Origin: Kribbella sp. VKM Ac-2569
Lineage (GTDB): Bacteria > Actinomycetota > Actinomycetes > Propionibacteriales > Kribbellaceae
DNA: 64,000 nt
Reading direction: 5' to 3'
Assembly (NCBI RefSeq): GCF_004216905.1
Contig: NZ_SGXJ01000001.1
Coordinates: forward strand, 1,550,001 to 1,614,000
Shown here: positions 16,802 through 24,820 of the stretch, piece after piece
Layout: the number at the start of each line of letters is the position of its first letter
How positions within the stretch are numbered: the first letter of the stretch is position 1
Program-made: the position numbers and the translations under genes
The notes under the pieces: generated by a model
Seen by the model: the letters and a program-made list of their open reading frames with translations, nothing else
Told to the model about the DNA's origin: nothing
Database searches by the model: none

Positions 16802-17662
16802 CTAGACCAGTGTTACTCGTTTCAGGGCAGTAATGAAGACCGCCGTGGCCGGCGGGTCGGGCGGTTCGCCGTACGTGGCGAGCAAAATGCGGCGAACGAC
16901 CGGCAATTCGGTCGCTCGCACCCCGTCGGCGAGGTGCGCCCGCAACGCCAGACCGGGCGTGGTGGTGACACCGAGACCGGCGCGGACGAGGGCCTGCTTG
17001 ACGATCACATCGTCGCTGGTGAACGCGATCCGGGGCGTGAAGCCGGCGCCTGCGCAGTGCTGCAACAGCTCGTGGCGGCAGTTCACGCAGCCTGCGATCC
17101 AGTCCGACTCCCGATGGTCGGCAAGGGTTTCTCCGGTCCGGCGGCTGAGCAGATGGATCGGGTCGTCGCGCAGGTACGTGTACCGGATGCCGTCGTCCGG
17201 CTGCTCGTCGTCGTACCGGAAGACGATCGCGAGATCGATCTCACCTGCCCGCAGCTGCTGGACGGCGACCCGCGGGTGGACGTCGGTCAGTTCGAACTGG
17301 AGGTTCGGGTGCTCGCGGCGGAGCTCGGCCGCCGCGGGTGGGACGAGTTCACTGAGCGCCGAGCTGAAGGCGCCGACCCGGACCAGGCCGGAGCGCAGGC
17401 CGACGAGGGCGGCGAGCTCGGCGTCGGCGGCGTCGACGCGGCCGACGATCTCCGCGGCGCGGCGCGCGAGGACCTCGCCCTCCGGGGTGAGGCGGATGCC
17501 GCGGCCGGCCTTCTGGACGAGCTTCGCGCCGGTCGCGGCCTCGAGCCGGGCGAGATGGTGGCTGACGGTGGGCTGCGTGTAGTGCAGCGCCGCGGCCGCC
17601 GCGGTGACCGAACCGTGCGCGGCGACCGCAGCCAGCACCCGCAGCCGGACGAGATCGAGCAT
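16802..17662 (-). CDS. LysR-family transcriptional regulator
   Basis: The 286-residue protein has the N-terminal LysR helix-turn-helix (LRVLAAVAAHGSVTAAAAALHYTQPTVSHHLARLEA, residues about 7-42) and the two-lobed effector domain (from about 92). It is transcribed away from the dihydrofolate-reductase-like pseudogene, and a T-N11-A site lies just before its start. It would normally activate the divergent gene when an inducer binds; since the divergent gene is frameshifted, its present target is uncertain. Confidence 0.88.
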   Translation of the reverse strand: MLDLVRLRVLAAVAAHGSVTAAAAALHYTQPTVSHHLARLEAATGAKLVQKAGRGIRLTPEGEVLARRAAEIVGRVDAADAELAALVGLRSGLVRVGAFSSALSELVPPAAAELRREHPNLQFELTDVHPRVAVQQLRAGEIDLAIVFRYDDEQPDDGIRYTYLRDDPIHLLSRRTGETLADHRESDWIAGCVNCRHELLQHCAGAGFTPRIAFTSDDVIVKQALVRAGLGVTTTPGLALRAHLADGVRATELPVVRRILLATYGEPPDPPATAVFITALKRVTLV

Positions 17663-17664
17663 GT

Positions 17665-17679
17665 ATCGATGTTATCTAT
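17665..17679. promoter_or_regulatory. Probable LysR box (T-N11-A)
   Basis: ATCGATGTTATCTAT is a dyad with one mismatch and the T-N11-A form of LysR sites. It lies directly before the regulator start and 59 bases before the divergent gene. Confidence 0.5.
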
Positions 17680-17737
17680 GCTTCGGTCGCGACGTTGGCA
17701 TTGGACGCATGGGTCAGGCCGGAGCAGGCTGGATGCC

Positions 17738-18258
17738 ATGAACGGCACAGTGATCTGGCACATGACGATGTCCCTCGACGGCTTCATCGGGGACCGCGAC
17801 GACAGGGTCGACTGGATGTCCGCTGCCGATGGCGGCCCGTCCGGGCTCGGCGCGGAGGTGATCGCGACGTGCGGCGCGTTCCTGTGCGGCGGCAGACGCG
17901 TCGAGTTGGTCGGCGAGAGCCGTCCGTACGGCGGGGCTTGGCAGGGCCCGATCCTCATCTACACCCGCAAGGACCCGGCCACGAACCCGATCCCGGAGTT
18001 CACGTACGTCTCCGGCGACATCCGCGACGTCGTGGCCCATGGCCTGGAGGCAGCCGCGGGAAAGAACCTGGTCGTCACGGGCGGCACGGTCCCCCGCCTG
18101 GCGGTCGAAGCCGGTCTCGTGGACGAAGTCGTCCTCCACATCATCCCCTCCTTCTCGGCGAGGGTGTCCGCTTCTACGACAGCCCCGGCGTACACCCCAC
18201 CAAACTGAAACTCCTGACTGCCGAGAACCTGAACTATCGGTTCGAGGTCATGAAGTAG
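17738..18258 (+). pseudogene. Dihydrofolate reductase-like protein, frameshifted
   Basis: The first frame from ATG 17738 encodes an RibD C-terminal/dihydrofolate reductase-like domain (VIWHMTMSLDGFIGDRDDRV, then LVVTGGTVPRLAVEAGLVDE and VVLHIIP). At the C-run 18145-18148 the frame breaks; the family's next segment LLLGEGVRFYD and a plausible C-terminus continue in another frame to the stop at 18256-18258. One extra C in the run would restore a protein of about 173 residues. Either the gene is recently inactivated or the base call is wrong; both halves keep normal codon bias. Members reduce flavin- or pterin-like compounds with NADPH, substrate mostly unknown. It is divergent from the LysR gene. 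Confidence 0.8.
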
Positions 18259-18262
18259 AGGG

Positions 18263-18276
18263 TGCAACCGGTTGCA
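18263..18276. promoter_or_regulatory. LacI operator 1
   Basis: TGCAACCGGTTGCA is a perfect 14-bp palindrome with the central CG typical of LacI-family sites. It lies 21 bases before the LacI start and recurs identically after the gene. Confidence 0.85.
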
Positions 18277-18296
18277 TGGAGCCTTATGGTGTGGGC

Positions 18297-19310
18297 ATGG
18301 CATCACGTGCCGGCCGGGCGCCGGGGGTCACCATCGGGGACGTCGCGGCCGCCGCCCAGGTTTCGCGGTCGACGGTGTCGCGCGCCTTCACCCGGCCGCA
18401 ACTGCTCAGCCAGGAGACCGTCGAGCACGTCCGCGCGGTCGCAGTCCGGCTCGGGTACGTCGGCAACCAGGCGGCGCGGGCACTCTCGACGGGACGGTTC
18501 GGGAACATCGCGGTCGTCGTACCGGATATCGCGAACCCGTTCTTCCCGCCGCTGGTGCGGAGCCTGCAGTTGGCCGCGGAGACCGCCGACCTTGCGGTGT
18601 TCCTCGGTGATTCCGACGAGTCCGCGGAGCGGGAGGCCAAGCTGATCGCCCGGCTGGCGCCGCAGGTCGAGGGGTTCGTGCTTGCCTCGCCGAGGCTGTC
18701 CGAGGAGTTGATCCGCGAGTTGGCGGCGACGCGTCCCGTCGTACTGGTCAACCGCGATCTGGACGGGATCTCGCGGGTGCTGATCGACTCGTCGGGCGGG
18801 ATGACCGAGGCCGTGCTGCTGTTGAAGAAGCTCGGCCACAAGCGGCTCGCGTACCTGGCCGGGCCGCGCGACTCATGGTCGGACCAGCAGCGGCGGGAGG
18901 TGCTGACGCAGACGTCTGCCAAGGCGGGGCTGACGGTGGAGATCGTCGAGGTCGGGCGGCCGACCTACGCAGCCGGGCGGGACTCGGTGTCGGCGGTTGT
19001 GCGATCGGGCGCGACCGCGGCCATCGCTTTCGACGACGTGGTGTCGCAGGGCGTGCTGGCCGGGCTCGAGGTGCGCGGCATTTCGGTGCCGACGGACTTC
19101 AGCCTGGTCGGCTGCGACGACACCCTCGCCGCCCTCACTACACCGGCCCTGACCAGCGTTTCCGCGGGTGCCGCAACAGCGGGTACGGCGGCTGCGAAAC
19201 TGCTCGTCAACCTGCTGGAGGCCACCGAGCCGAGCGCCGAGTGCGTCACGATCGCGACCCACCTGGTGACGCGCGCGACGACCGCGGCGGCACCGAAGTC
19301 GACGCCCTGA
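18297..19310 (+). CDS. LacI-family transcriptional regulator
   Basis: The 337-residue protein has the LacI helix-turn-helix (VTIGDVAAAAQVSRSTVSRAF) and hinge helix (NQAARALSTGRFGNIAVVV), followed by a periplasmic-binding-protein-like sugar domain (about 65-330). Identical 14-bp palindromes lie just before this gene and just before the next one, so it very likely represses both itself and the three dehydrogenase genes downstream. I chose ATG 18297; ATG 18276 would start inside the operator. The inducer is probably a sugar, polyol or sugar acid oxidised by the downstream enzymes. Confidence 0.9.
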   Translation: MASRAGRAPGVTIGDVAAAAQVSRSTVSRAFTRPQLLSQETVEHVRAVAVRLGYVGNQAARALSTGRFGNIAVVVPDIANPFFPPLVRSLQLAAETADLAVFLGDSDESAEREAKLIARLAPQVEGFVLASPRLSEELIRELAATRPVVLVNRDLDGISRVLIDSSGGMTEAVLLLKKLGHKRLAYLAGPRDSWSDQQRREVLTQTSAKAGLTVEIVEVGRPTYAAGRDSVSAVVRSGATAAIAFDDVVSQGVLAGLEVRGISVPTDFSLVGCDDTLAALTTPALTSVSAGAATAGTAAAKLLVNLLEATEPSAECVTIATHLVTRATTAAAPKSTP

Positions 19311-19320
19311 TGCGTTGACG

Positions 19321-19334
19321 TGCAACCGGTTGCA
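19321..19334. promoter_or_regulatory. LacI operator 2
   Basis: A second exact copy of TGCAACCGGTTGCA lies 16 bases before the first dehydrogenase and 10 bases after the LacI stop. A promoter for the dehydrogenase operon must overlap it or the LacI gene end. Confidence 0.85.
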
Positions 19335-19350
19335 TGCTGGAATCACGATC

Positions 19351-20313
19351 ATGACGCGTATCGCCATCGTCGGCGCCGCCCATCCGCATGTGGCCTATGC
19401 GACCGCGGAGGTCGATCAGGTCGCCGAGTACGAGCTGGTCGCGGTGGCGGATCCGTCCCGCGAGACCGCCGAGCGGTGGGCCGCGCCGTACGACGCCAAG
19501 GTGTTCACCGATCACCAGCAGATGCTGCGCGAGGTCGAACCGGATGTCGTCATGGTCGCCGGGATCTACGGCGACCGCGGTCAGGTTGTGGTCGACGCTC
19601 TGAACGCGGGCTGCCACGTGATCGCTGACAAGCCACTGTGCACGACGCTGGAGGACCTTGACGCGATCGCCGAGGCCGCCGACCGCACTGGCCGCCACGT
19701 GACCCTCCTGCTGGAGAAGCGGTACTACCCCGTCACCATCGCCGCGCTGGGCATCGCGGAACAACTCGGCACGATCCACGGCGTGACGTCGTCCGGCCCG
19801 CACAAACTGAACCGTCCGACCCGGCCCGCGTGGTTCTTCGAGCGCCAGCGGTACGGCGGACTCCTCAACGACCTCGCCGTCCACGACATCGACGCCGCAC
19901 TGCTCTTCACCGGCCTGACCGGCGGGACCGTGAGTGGCTCGATCGTGGACAGCTCGTACGGCGTCGCGACGCTGAGCGGACACGGTGCGGTCATCACCGC
20001 GGGCGTGGACTGGATGAACCCGGCCGGCTCGCCCGTGCACGGTGACTACCGGATGAAACTCGTCGGCACCGGAGGCACCGCCGAGCTGCTCTGGGCACGC
20101 AACCGCCTCGTTCTCACCACAACCGACCTCGCGCCGCACGACGTACCGCTGCCTGCTGGTCATCGGCCGGCCGAGCTCGTCCTGCAGGCGCTTGCTGCAG
20201 GCAACGAACCGGACATCACCACCGAGCGCGGCCTGCTCGCGACGCGGCTCGCACTCCTCGCGCAACGGTCCGCCGAGAACGGCGGCGTACCCATCTCCTG
20301 GACGACCGACTGA
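19351..20313 (+). CDS. Gfo/Idh/MocA dehydrogenase, first of three
   Basis: The 320-residue protein starts with the Rossmann strand MTRIAIVGAAHPHVAYA. The family lysine is in HVIADKPLCTTLEDL (form EKP, here DKP), and the C-terminal half is the alpha/beta substrate domain. The sequence GGLLNDLAVHDIDAALLFTG supplies the usual DxxxHDID-type catalytic region. Such enzymes oxidise sugars or inositols with NAD(P). The start is ATG 19351, after the operator; the longer frame to 19315 would include the operator. Three paralogs follow each other within 16 bases. Confidence 0.87.
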   Translation: MTRIAIVGAAHPHVAYATAEVDQVAEYELVAVADPSRETAERWAAPYDAKVFTDHQQMLREVEPDVVMVAGIYGDRGQVVVDALNAGCHVIADKPLCTTLEDLDAIAEAADRTGRHVTLLLEKRYYPVTIAALGIAEQLGTIHGVTSSGPHKLNRPTRPAWFFERQRYGGLLNDLAVHDIDAALLFTGLTGGTVSGSIVDSSYGVATLSGHGAVITAGVDWMNPAGSPVHGDYRMKLVGTGGTAELLWARNRLVLTTTDLAPHDVPLPAGHRPAELVLQALAAGNEPDITTERGLLATRLALLAQRSAENGGVPISWTTD

Positions 20314-20324
20314 AGAGAGGTCCT

Positions 20325-21338
20325 ATGCGTTTCGCCCTCATCGGTGCCGGCGCGATCGGCGCCGTGCACGCTCGCCTCATCGAAGCCCTCGGCGACGAGG
20401 CCGTTCTGGTCGCCGTCGTGGATCAGAACCTCGAACGCGCCGGCAAGCTCGTCTCGGAGTACGGCGGTCATGCTTATGCGACGGCCTCCGAGGCGTACGC
20501 CGCCGAGGAGGTGGACGCCGTCGGGATCTGCTTGCCCAGCGCGCTGCACGCCGATGTCGCCGTCGAGGCGCTGCGGGCCGGCAAGCATGTGATCGTCGAG
20601 AAGCCGGTCGACATCACGCTCGCCGCCGCCGACCGGCTGATCGAGGCGCAGCGGGAGACCGGGCTGACCGTCTCGGTGATCAGCCAGCGCCGCTTCCAGC
20701 CGCCGGTCGCGCAGATCCGGGCCGCGATCGACAGCGGCGCCCTCGGGCGCGTGACGTCCGGGATCGCCGAGTCGGCGTTCTTCCGGCCGCAGTCCTACTA
20801 CGACGGCGACGACTGGCGCGGCACCCTCGCGATCGACGGCGGCGGCGCCCTGATGAACCAGGGCATCCACGCGCTCGACCTGCTGGTCTGGATGCTCGGT
20901 CGGCCGGTCCAGGTGAGCGCGCAGACCGGTCGGCTCGCCCACTCGGGGATCGAGGTCGAGGATCTGGCCGGTGCATCGATCGTCTTCGAGAGCGGAGCGA
21001 TCGGACTGATGCTCGCCAGTACAGCCGCGTACCCGGGCCGTCCGGTGCGGCTGACGATCCACGGCGATCGAGGGACGGCGGTCCTCGACGACGATCAGCT
21101 TGCGTACTTCGCCTCGGCGGACTCCTCGGAACCCGAGGTGCCTGTGCTGGCAGGGCCGGATGGGTGGGGTCCCGTGGAGCTCGCGCATCTTGCGCAGTAC
21201 CGCGACTTCATCGGCGCTATCCGCGAAGGCCGCCCGCCGGCGGTGACGCTGGAGGCAGGGCGTCGGTCGTTGGCGACTGTGCTCGCTGTCTACGAGTCCG
21301 CCCGTTCAGGACATCCGGTCTCGTTGAAAGAGGACTGA
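20325..21338 (+). CDS. Gfo/Idh/MocA dehydrogenase, second of three
   Basis: The 337-residue protein is the most canonical of the three: MRFALIGAGAIGAVHARLIEA (Rossmann, GxGxxG), HVIVEKPVDITLAAAD (EKP lysine) and GGGALMNQGIHALDLLVWMLG (catalytic region with the conserved His). A purine-rich Shine-Dalgarno (GAGAGG) stands five bases before the ATG. It lies 11 bases after the first gene and 3 bases before the third. The fold is certain; the substrate is a sugar, inositol or sugar acid, not identified. Control by the LacI regulator upstream is inferred from the operator pair. Confidence 0.92.
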   Translation: MRFALIGAGAIGAVHARLIEALGDEAVLVAVVDQNLERAGKLVSEYGGHAYATASEAYAAEEVDAVGICLPSALHADVAVEALRAGKHVIVEKPVDITLAAADRLIEAQRETGLTVSVISQRRFQPPVAQIRAAIDSGALGRVTSGIAESAFFRPQSYYDGDDWRGTLAIDGGGALMNQGIHALDLLVWMLGRPVQVSAQTGRLAHSGIEVEDLAGASIVFESGAIGLMLASTAAYPGRPVRLTIHGDRGTAVLDDDQLAYFASADSSEPEVPVLAGPDGWGPVELAHLAQYRDFIGAIREGRPPAVTLEAGRRSLATVLAVYESARSGHPVSLKED

Positions 21339-21341
21339 CCC

Positions 21342-22163
21342 ATGCTGCGCGTCGCCCTGGTTGGTACCGAGAACAGCCACGCGGACGAGATCGTCCGGCA
21401 CCTGAACGTCGATCCCGTCGCTGATACTGCCCGCATCGTCGCGCTGGTCGGCGCGGATGACGAACGCAACCGGAAACTCGCCACGACCGGTGGCATCACT
21501 GAGCTCGTACCGACCTCGGCCGAGTTGCTCGGCAGCGTGGACGCGCTGATCGCCACCAATCGGGACGGCGCGTTGCATCGCAAGCACGCCGTACCGTTTC
21601 TGGAGGCAGGTGTCCCGGTGTGGGTGGACAAGCCGTTGGCCGCGAGTACGGCGGATGCGCGGGCGATCCTGGACGCGTCGCGGCGCGGTGGTGCGCCGGT
21701 GACGTCGTACTCCGCTGTGCGCTGGGTCGCGGACGCGGATGCACTCGCTGCGGCGTCGGTCGGTGAGCTGCAGGCGGTCACGGTGACCGGGCCGGCTGAT
21801 CCGGACAGTGAGTACAGCGGGATCTTCTTCTACGGGATCCATGCGGCTGATCTGGCGCAGCGGTTGGCTCCTGGCGAGCCCGGTCCGGTGACGGTGGAGC
21901 GTGTTGGGTCCACTGTCGTCGTGCGGTACCTGTGCGGCGGGGTGCTGGTGACGTTGCAGTTGGTGAAGCCGACGGACGACGGGCGGGTGCCGTTCCATGC
22001 CGAGCTCGTCGGGCGGACGGGGCTGGTTAGTCGCGACGTACGGCTCGACTCTGAGTACGTCGTACCTGGGCTGAAGGTCTTCCTCGGGATGCTCGAGACC
22101 GGTGAACGGCCTCTCGATGACGCCACCATGCTGGCTCCGATCACGGTGCTGGAACAGGTGTGA
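21342..22163 (+). CDS. Gfo/Idh/MocA-like protein, third and shortest
   Basis: The 273-residue protein keeps the Rossmann half (MLRVALVGTENSHADEIVRH) and the lysine motif as WVDKPLAASTADAR, but the first loop lacks the full GxGxxG and the C-terminal domain is shorter than usual (273 against 320-340). GIFFYGIHAADLAQRL marks the catalytic helix. The shape suggests a divergent member that may act together with the two enzymes before it, for example as a partner subunit or on a ring-opened product. It is the last gene of the operon. Confidence 0.8.
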   Translation: MLRVALVGTENSHADEIVRHLNVDPVADTARIVALVGADDERNRKLATTGGITELVPTSAELLGSVDALIATNRDGALHRKHAVPFLEAGVPVWVDKPLAASTADARAILDASRRGGAPVTSYSAVRWVADADALAAASVGELQAVTVTGPADPDSEYSGIFFYGIHAADLAQRLAPGEPGPVTVERVGSTVVVRYLCGGVLVTLQLVKPTDDGRVPFHAELVGRTGLVSRDVRLDSEYVVPGLKVFLGMLETGERPLDDATMLAPITVLEQV

Positions 22164-22227
22164 GGCGCCTCGTTGCTCGCGTTCTAGCTCGTCGACGGCT
22201 CGGTGACGACTGCCACTGCTGAGGTGA

Positions 22228-22434
22228 GTGCGCCGACGGAAGGAGCCGGGTACGGCGCTGGCTCGATCTACTGCAGGAGTTCATGCAGTTGCGGGACGCG
22301 TCCGGGCAGGAGTTGCTCGTCGAGCCGGCGATCCCGTTCTGGTTCGACAGCTCGAACTGCTGTACCGCGATCACGTGGCGCGGGCCCGAGGTAGCCCTCA
22401 CATACGTCCGGGCTGCGCCGTTCCATGGGTATGA
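22228..22434 (+). other. Coding-like stretch of uncertain status
   Basis: Between the third dehydrogenase and the oxygenase one frame reads from about 22240 through ATG 22283 as a protein-like segment (RRWLDLLQEFMQLRD, then IPFWFDSSNCCTAITWRG and LTYVRAAPFHGYEQ) and runs into the start of the next gene in another frame. It has no clear start or ribosome site. It may be a short unrecognised gene or a 3' remnant. Confidence 0.3.
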
Positions 22435-23141
22435 ACAGGTACGAACGACGCGTGGCCGGAGCCGACTGGGACGCCGTGGCCGCTTCGGTTGATGACCTCG
22501 GTTGTGCGCTGCTGCCGCAGCTGCTGACGCCGGCCGAGGCTGCGCGGATAGCTGGGATGTATGACGACGTACAGCGGTTCCGGGCGACGATCGACATGGC
22601 GCGGTATCGATTCGGCGAGGGGCAGTACCGGTACTTCGATCGGCCGTTCCCGGAGGCTGTGGAGGCGTTGCGGCAGGCGTTGTATCCGCGGCTGCTGCCG
22701 ATTGCGCGGGAGTGGTACTCGAGGCTCGGGCGAGAGGCCGAGTGGCCGGACACGCTCGACGAATGGCTCGACGTGTGTCATCGGGCGGGGCAGGAGCGGC
22801 CGACGCCGATCCTGCTGCGGTACGGCGCGGGCGACTGGAACGCGTTGCACCGTGATCTCTATGGCGACAAGGTGTTCCCGCTTCAGGTAGTGATCAATCT
22901 GAACGATCCTGGCGTCGATCACACCGGCGGTGAGTTCCTGCTGGTCGAGCAGCGGCCGCGGGCGCAGTCGCGGGGTACGTCGACGCTGATCCCGCAGGGG
23001 CACGGGTTGGTGTTCACGACCCGTGATCGTCCGGTGAAGTCGGCGCGCGGCTGGTCGGCGGCGCCGGTGCGGCACGGCGTCTCCGCGATCCGCTCAGGGC
23101 AGCGCCATACGCTCGGGCTGGTCTTCCACGACGCGAAGTGA
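22425..23141 (+). CDS. 2OG-Fe(II) oxygenase-like protein
   Basis: The 238-residue protein matches actinobacterial 2-oxoglutarate-dependent oxygenase-like proteins. The HxD metal pair is in NALHRDLYGDKVFPLQVVIN, the later part contains HTGGEFLLVEQRPRAQS, and the distal His and Arg are in RHGVSAIRSGQRHTLGLVF, where the Arg would hold 2-oxoglutarate. Such enzymes hydroxylate proteins, nucleic acid bases or small molecules using O2 and 2-oxoglutarate; the target is unknown. ATG 22425 or ATG 22431 may be the start. It is not visibly linked to the dehydrogenase operon, which ends 261 bases earlier. Confidence 0.75.
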   Translation: MGMNRYERRVAGADWDAVAASVDDLGCALLPQLLTPAEAARIAGMYDDVQRFRATIDMARYRFGEGQYRYFDRPFPEAVEALRQALYPRLLPIAREWYSRLGREAEWPDTLDEWLDVCHRAGQERPTPILLRYGAGDWNALHRDLYGDKVFPLQVVINLNDPGVDHTGGEFLLVEQRPRAQSRGTSTLIPQGHGLVFTTRDRPVKSARGWSAAPVRHGVSAIRSGQRHTLGLVFHDAK

Positions 23142-23176
23142 GGTTTCGCGGAGGGGGATTTGGTTTTGCGGTGTAT

Positions 23177-23192
23177 TCGAACATATGATCGA
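23177..23192. promoter_or_regulatory. LexA (SOS) box before the HNH gene
   Basis: TCGAACATATGATCGA matches the actinobacterial LexA site TCGAAC-N4-GTTCGA in 11 of 12 defined bases. It overlaps the in-frame ATG at 23185, which is one reason to prefer the start at 23197. DUF222-HNH (13E12) genes of mycobacteria are known SOS genes. Confidence 0.75.
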
Positions 23193-23196
23193 TTGC

Positions 23197-24810
23197 ATGA
23201 GTGAGTGTCCGGTCGATCGGCCAGCCGACGAGACCAGCGGCCCGTTGGGGGCGCCGGTCGGACGTGCGCTGTCTGTCGTGCCTGGTGCGCCGGGAGCAGC
23301 GATGGCGGACGAGGCAGCTCGGGATGATCACTGGGATGCCGAGTTCTTGGCGTTGGTCGACCGGGTGCGCGCTGATGCGCGGCTCGCGGCTCGGCACGGA
23401 CTGCTCGGCCGGTATGACGAAGAGAACGACCCGGACCGTGGTGTCGGGTTGTTCGAGGCGGTGGCGTTCCAGGAAACGTCGGAGTTGAGCGATTCGGGCT
23501 GGCTGAATCGGCACGAGGCGATCGTCCGGTTGGAGGCACGGCTGGCCGCCATGAAGGCAGAGGCGACCGCCGGGTACGAGGCCTCGTTGCACGGGGTGTC
23601 CGCCGATCTCGGGCGCCGCCACCCCGAGCCCGGGGATCGGGAAGCGGAACCGGGCGAGCGTCGATGGGTGGCGGGTGATCTCCGGTCGACTGCTGATGAG
23701 CTCGCGTTGGTGTGGCAGATGCACAAGGGCGCTGCGATGGTCCGGATCCACACCTCGTGCGAGTTGGTGCACAACTTTCCGGCCACGTTGCGGGCGCTGG
23801 AGGAGGGCCAGCTGACGGAGCGGGCCGCATTCACGATCGTGCGGGAGTTGTCGGTTCTGGACGATCCGGACGCTCGGCGTGCGGCCGAGACTGCACTGCT
23901 GGAGTGGGCCGGGAAACATCCCTTGCAGAAGCTGAAGCAGGAGGCGCAGCGGGAGGCCGCGCGGCGGTCACCGGAGGCGCGTAGCAAGGCGCATGCGCGG
24001 GCGATGGATGAGCGGTCGGTGCGGATCTTCCCGAACAGTGACGGCACGGCTGAGCTGGTCCACACCCACGATGCGTTGGACGCGGGCGCGGTGATGAACA
24101 GCCTGACCCGTGCGGCGGCGCGCCGGCGTCGTCAGGGCGACTCCCGTTCCATGGACCAACTGCGCGCCGACATCGCCCTGGCTCGGCTTCTACCGCGGAC
24201 TGACACTCGCGGACCGGCGGAATCAGTCGACAACGCGGACGCTGGACTGCACGACGACTCGACCGTTGGCGCAGACGCCACCGTAGCCATCCATGCGACC
24301 GGCGCCGAGATCCGCGCGCTGATCGACGGCGAGAACAGCACTGGCGGGACGGCCGAACACTACGGGCCGATTCCTCAGGAATCCCTGCGCAAGCACCTCA
24401 CTCGCGCCCTGACTCAGAGTCTCCTCGGGAATGCCGGCCGGTCCCGGATCGGCCTTCGGCTCAGCGACGAGCCACCGACCGGAAAACCCGACAGGTACAC
24501 ACCGGATGCTGCGACCGACCGCTTCGTCCGCCTGCGTGATCGAACCTGCCAGTTCCCCGGGTGCAACCAGCCTGCCGAGTTCGCCGATGTCGACCACCGC
24601 GTCGCCTTCGCAGAAGGCGGCCGCACCACCACGGACAATCTCCACTGCCTCTGCCGGCACCATCACCGCCTCAAGCACGAAGGCGGATGGGTCGTCACAT
24701 CCAATCCCGATGGCACGTCGACATGGGCCAGCCCTACGGGTCGGCGCTACCGCACGCCTCCGCCTGATCGCGGCGGTTCTGATCCACCCGAATCTGGGCC
24801 GCCACGGTGA
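23197..24810 (+). CDS. DUF222 and HNH endonuclease domain protein (13E12-like)
   Basis: The 537-residue protein has a long helical DUF222 region (about 30-400) and a C-terminal HNH nuclease domain: FRLRDRTC-type start RTCQFPGCNQPAEF, catalytic DVDHRVAFAEGG, then NLHCLCRHHHRLKHEGGW. This is the 13E12-repeat family of mycobacteria and relatives, often in many copies per genome and often SOS-induced. Whether it cuts DNA at defined sites is not known. A near-perfect LexA box overlaps its promoter. The gene converges on the SGNH hydrolase with a 10-bp gap. Confidence 0.9.
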   Translation: MSECPVDRPADETSGPLGAPVGRALSVVPGAPGAAMADEAARDDHWDAEFLALVDRVRADARLAARHGLLGRYDEENDPDRGVGLFEAVAFQETSELSDSGWLNRHEAIVRLEARLAAMKAEATAGYEASLHGVSADLGRRHPEPGDREAEPGERRWVAGDLRSTADELALVWQMHKGAAMVRIHTSCELVHNFPATLRALEEGQLTERAAFTIVRELSVLDDPDARRAAETALLEWAGKHPLQKLKQEAQREAARRSPEARSKAHARAMDERSVRIFPNSDGTAELVHTHDALDAGAVMNSLTRAAARRRRQGDSRSMDQLRADIALARLLPRTDTRGPAESVDNADAGLHDDSTVGADATVAIHATGAEIRALIDGENSTGGTAEHYGPIPQESLRKHLTRALTQSLLGNAGRSRIGLRLSDEPPTGKPDRYTPDAATDRFVRLRDRTCQFPGCNQPAEFADVDHRVAFAEGGRTTTDNLHCLCRHHHRLKHEGGWVVTSNPDGTSTWASPTGRRYRTPPPDRGGSDPPESGPPR

Positions 24811-24820
24811 TCGTGGTGGG

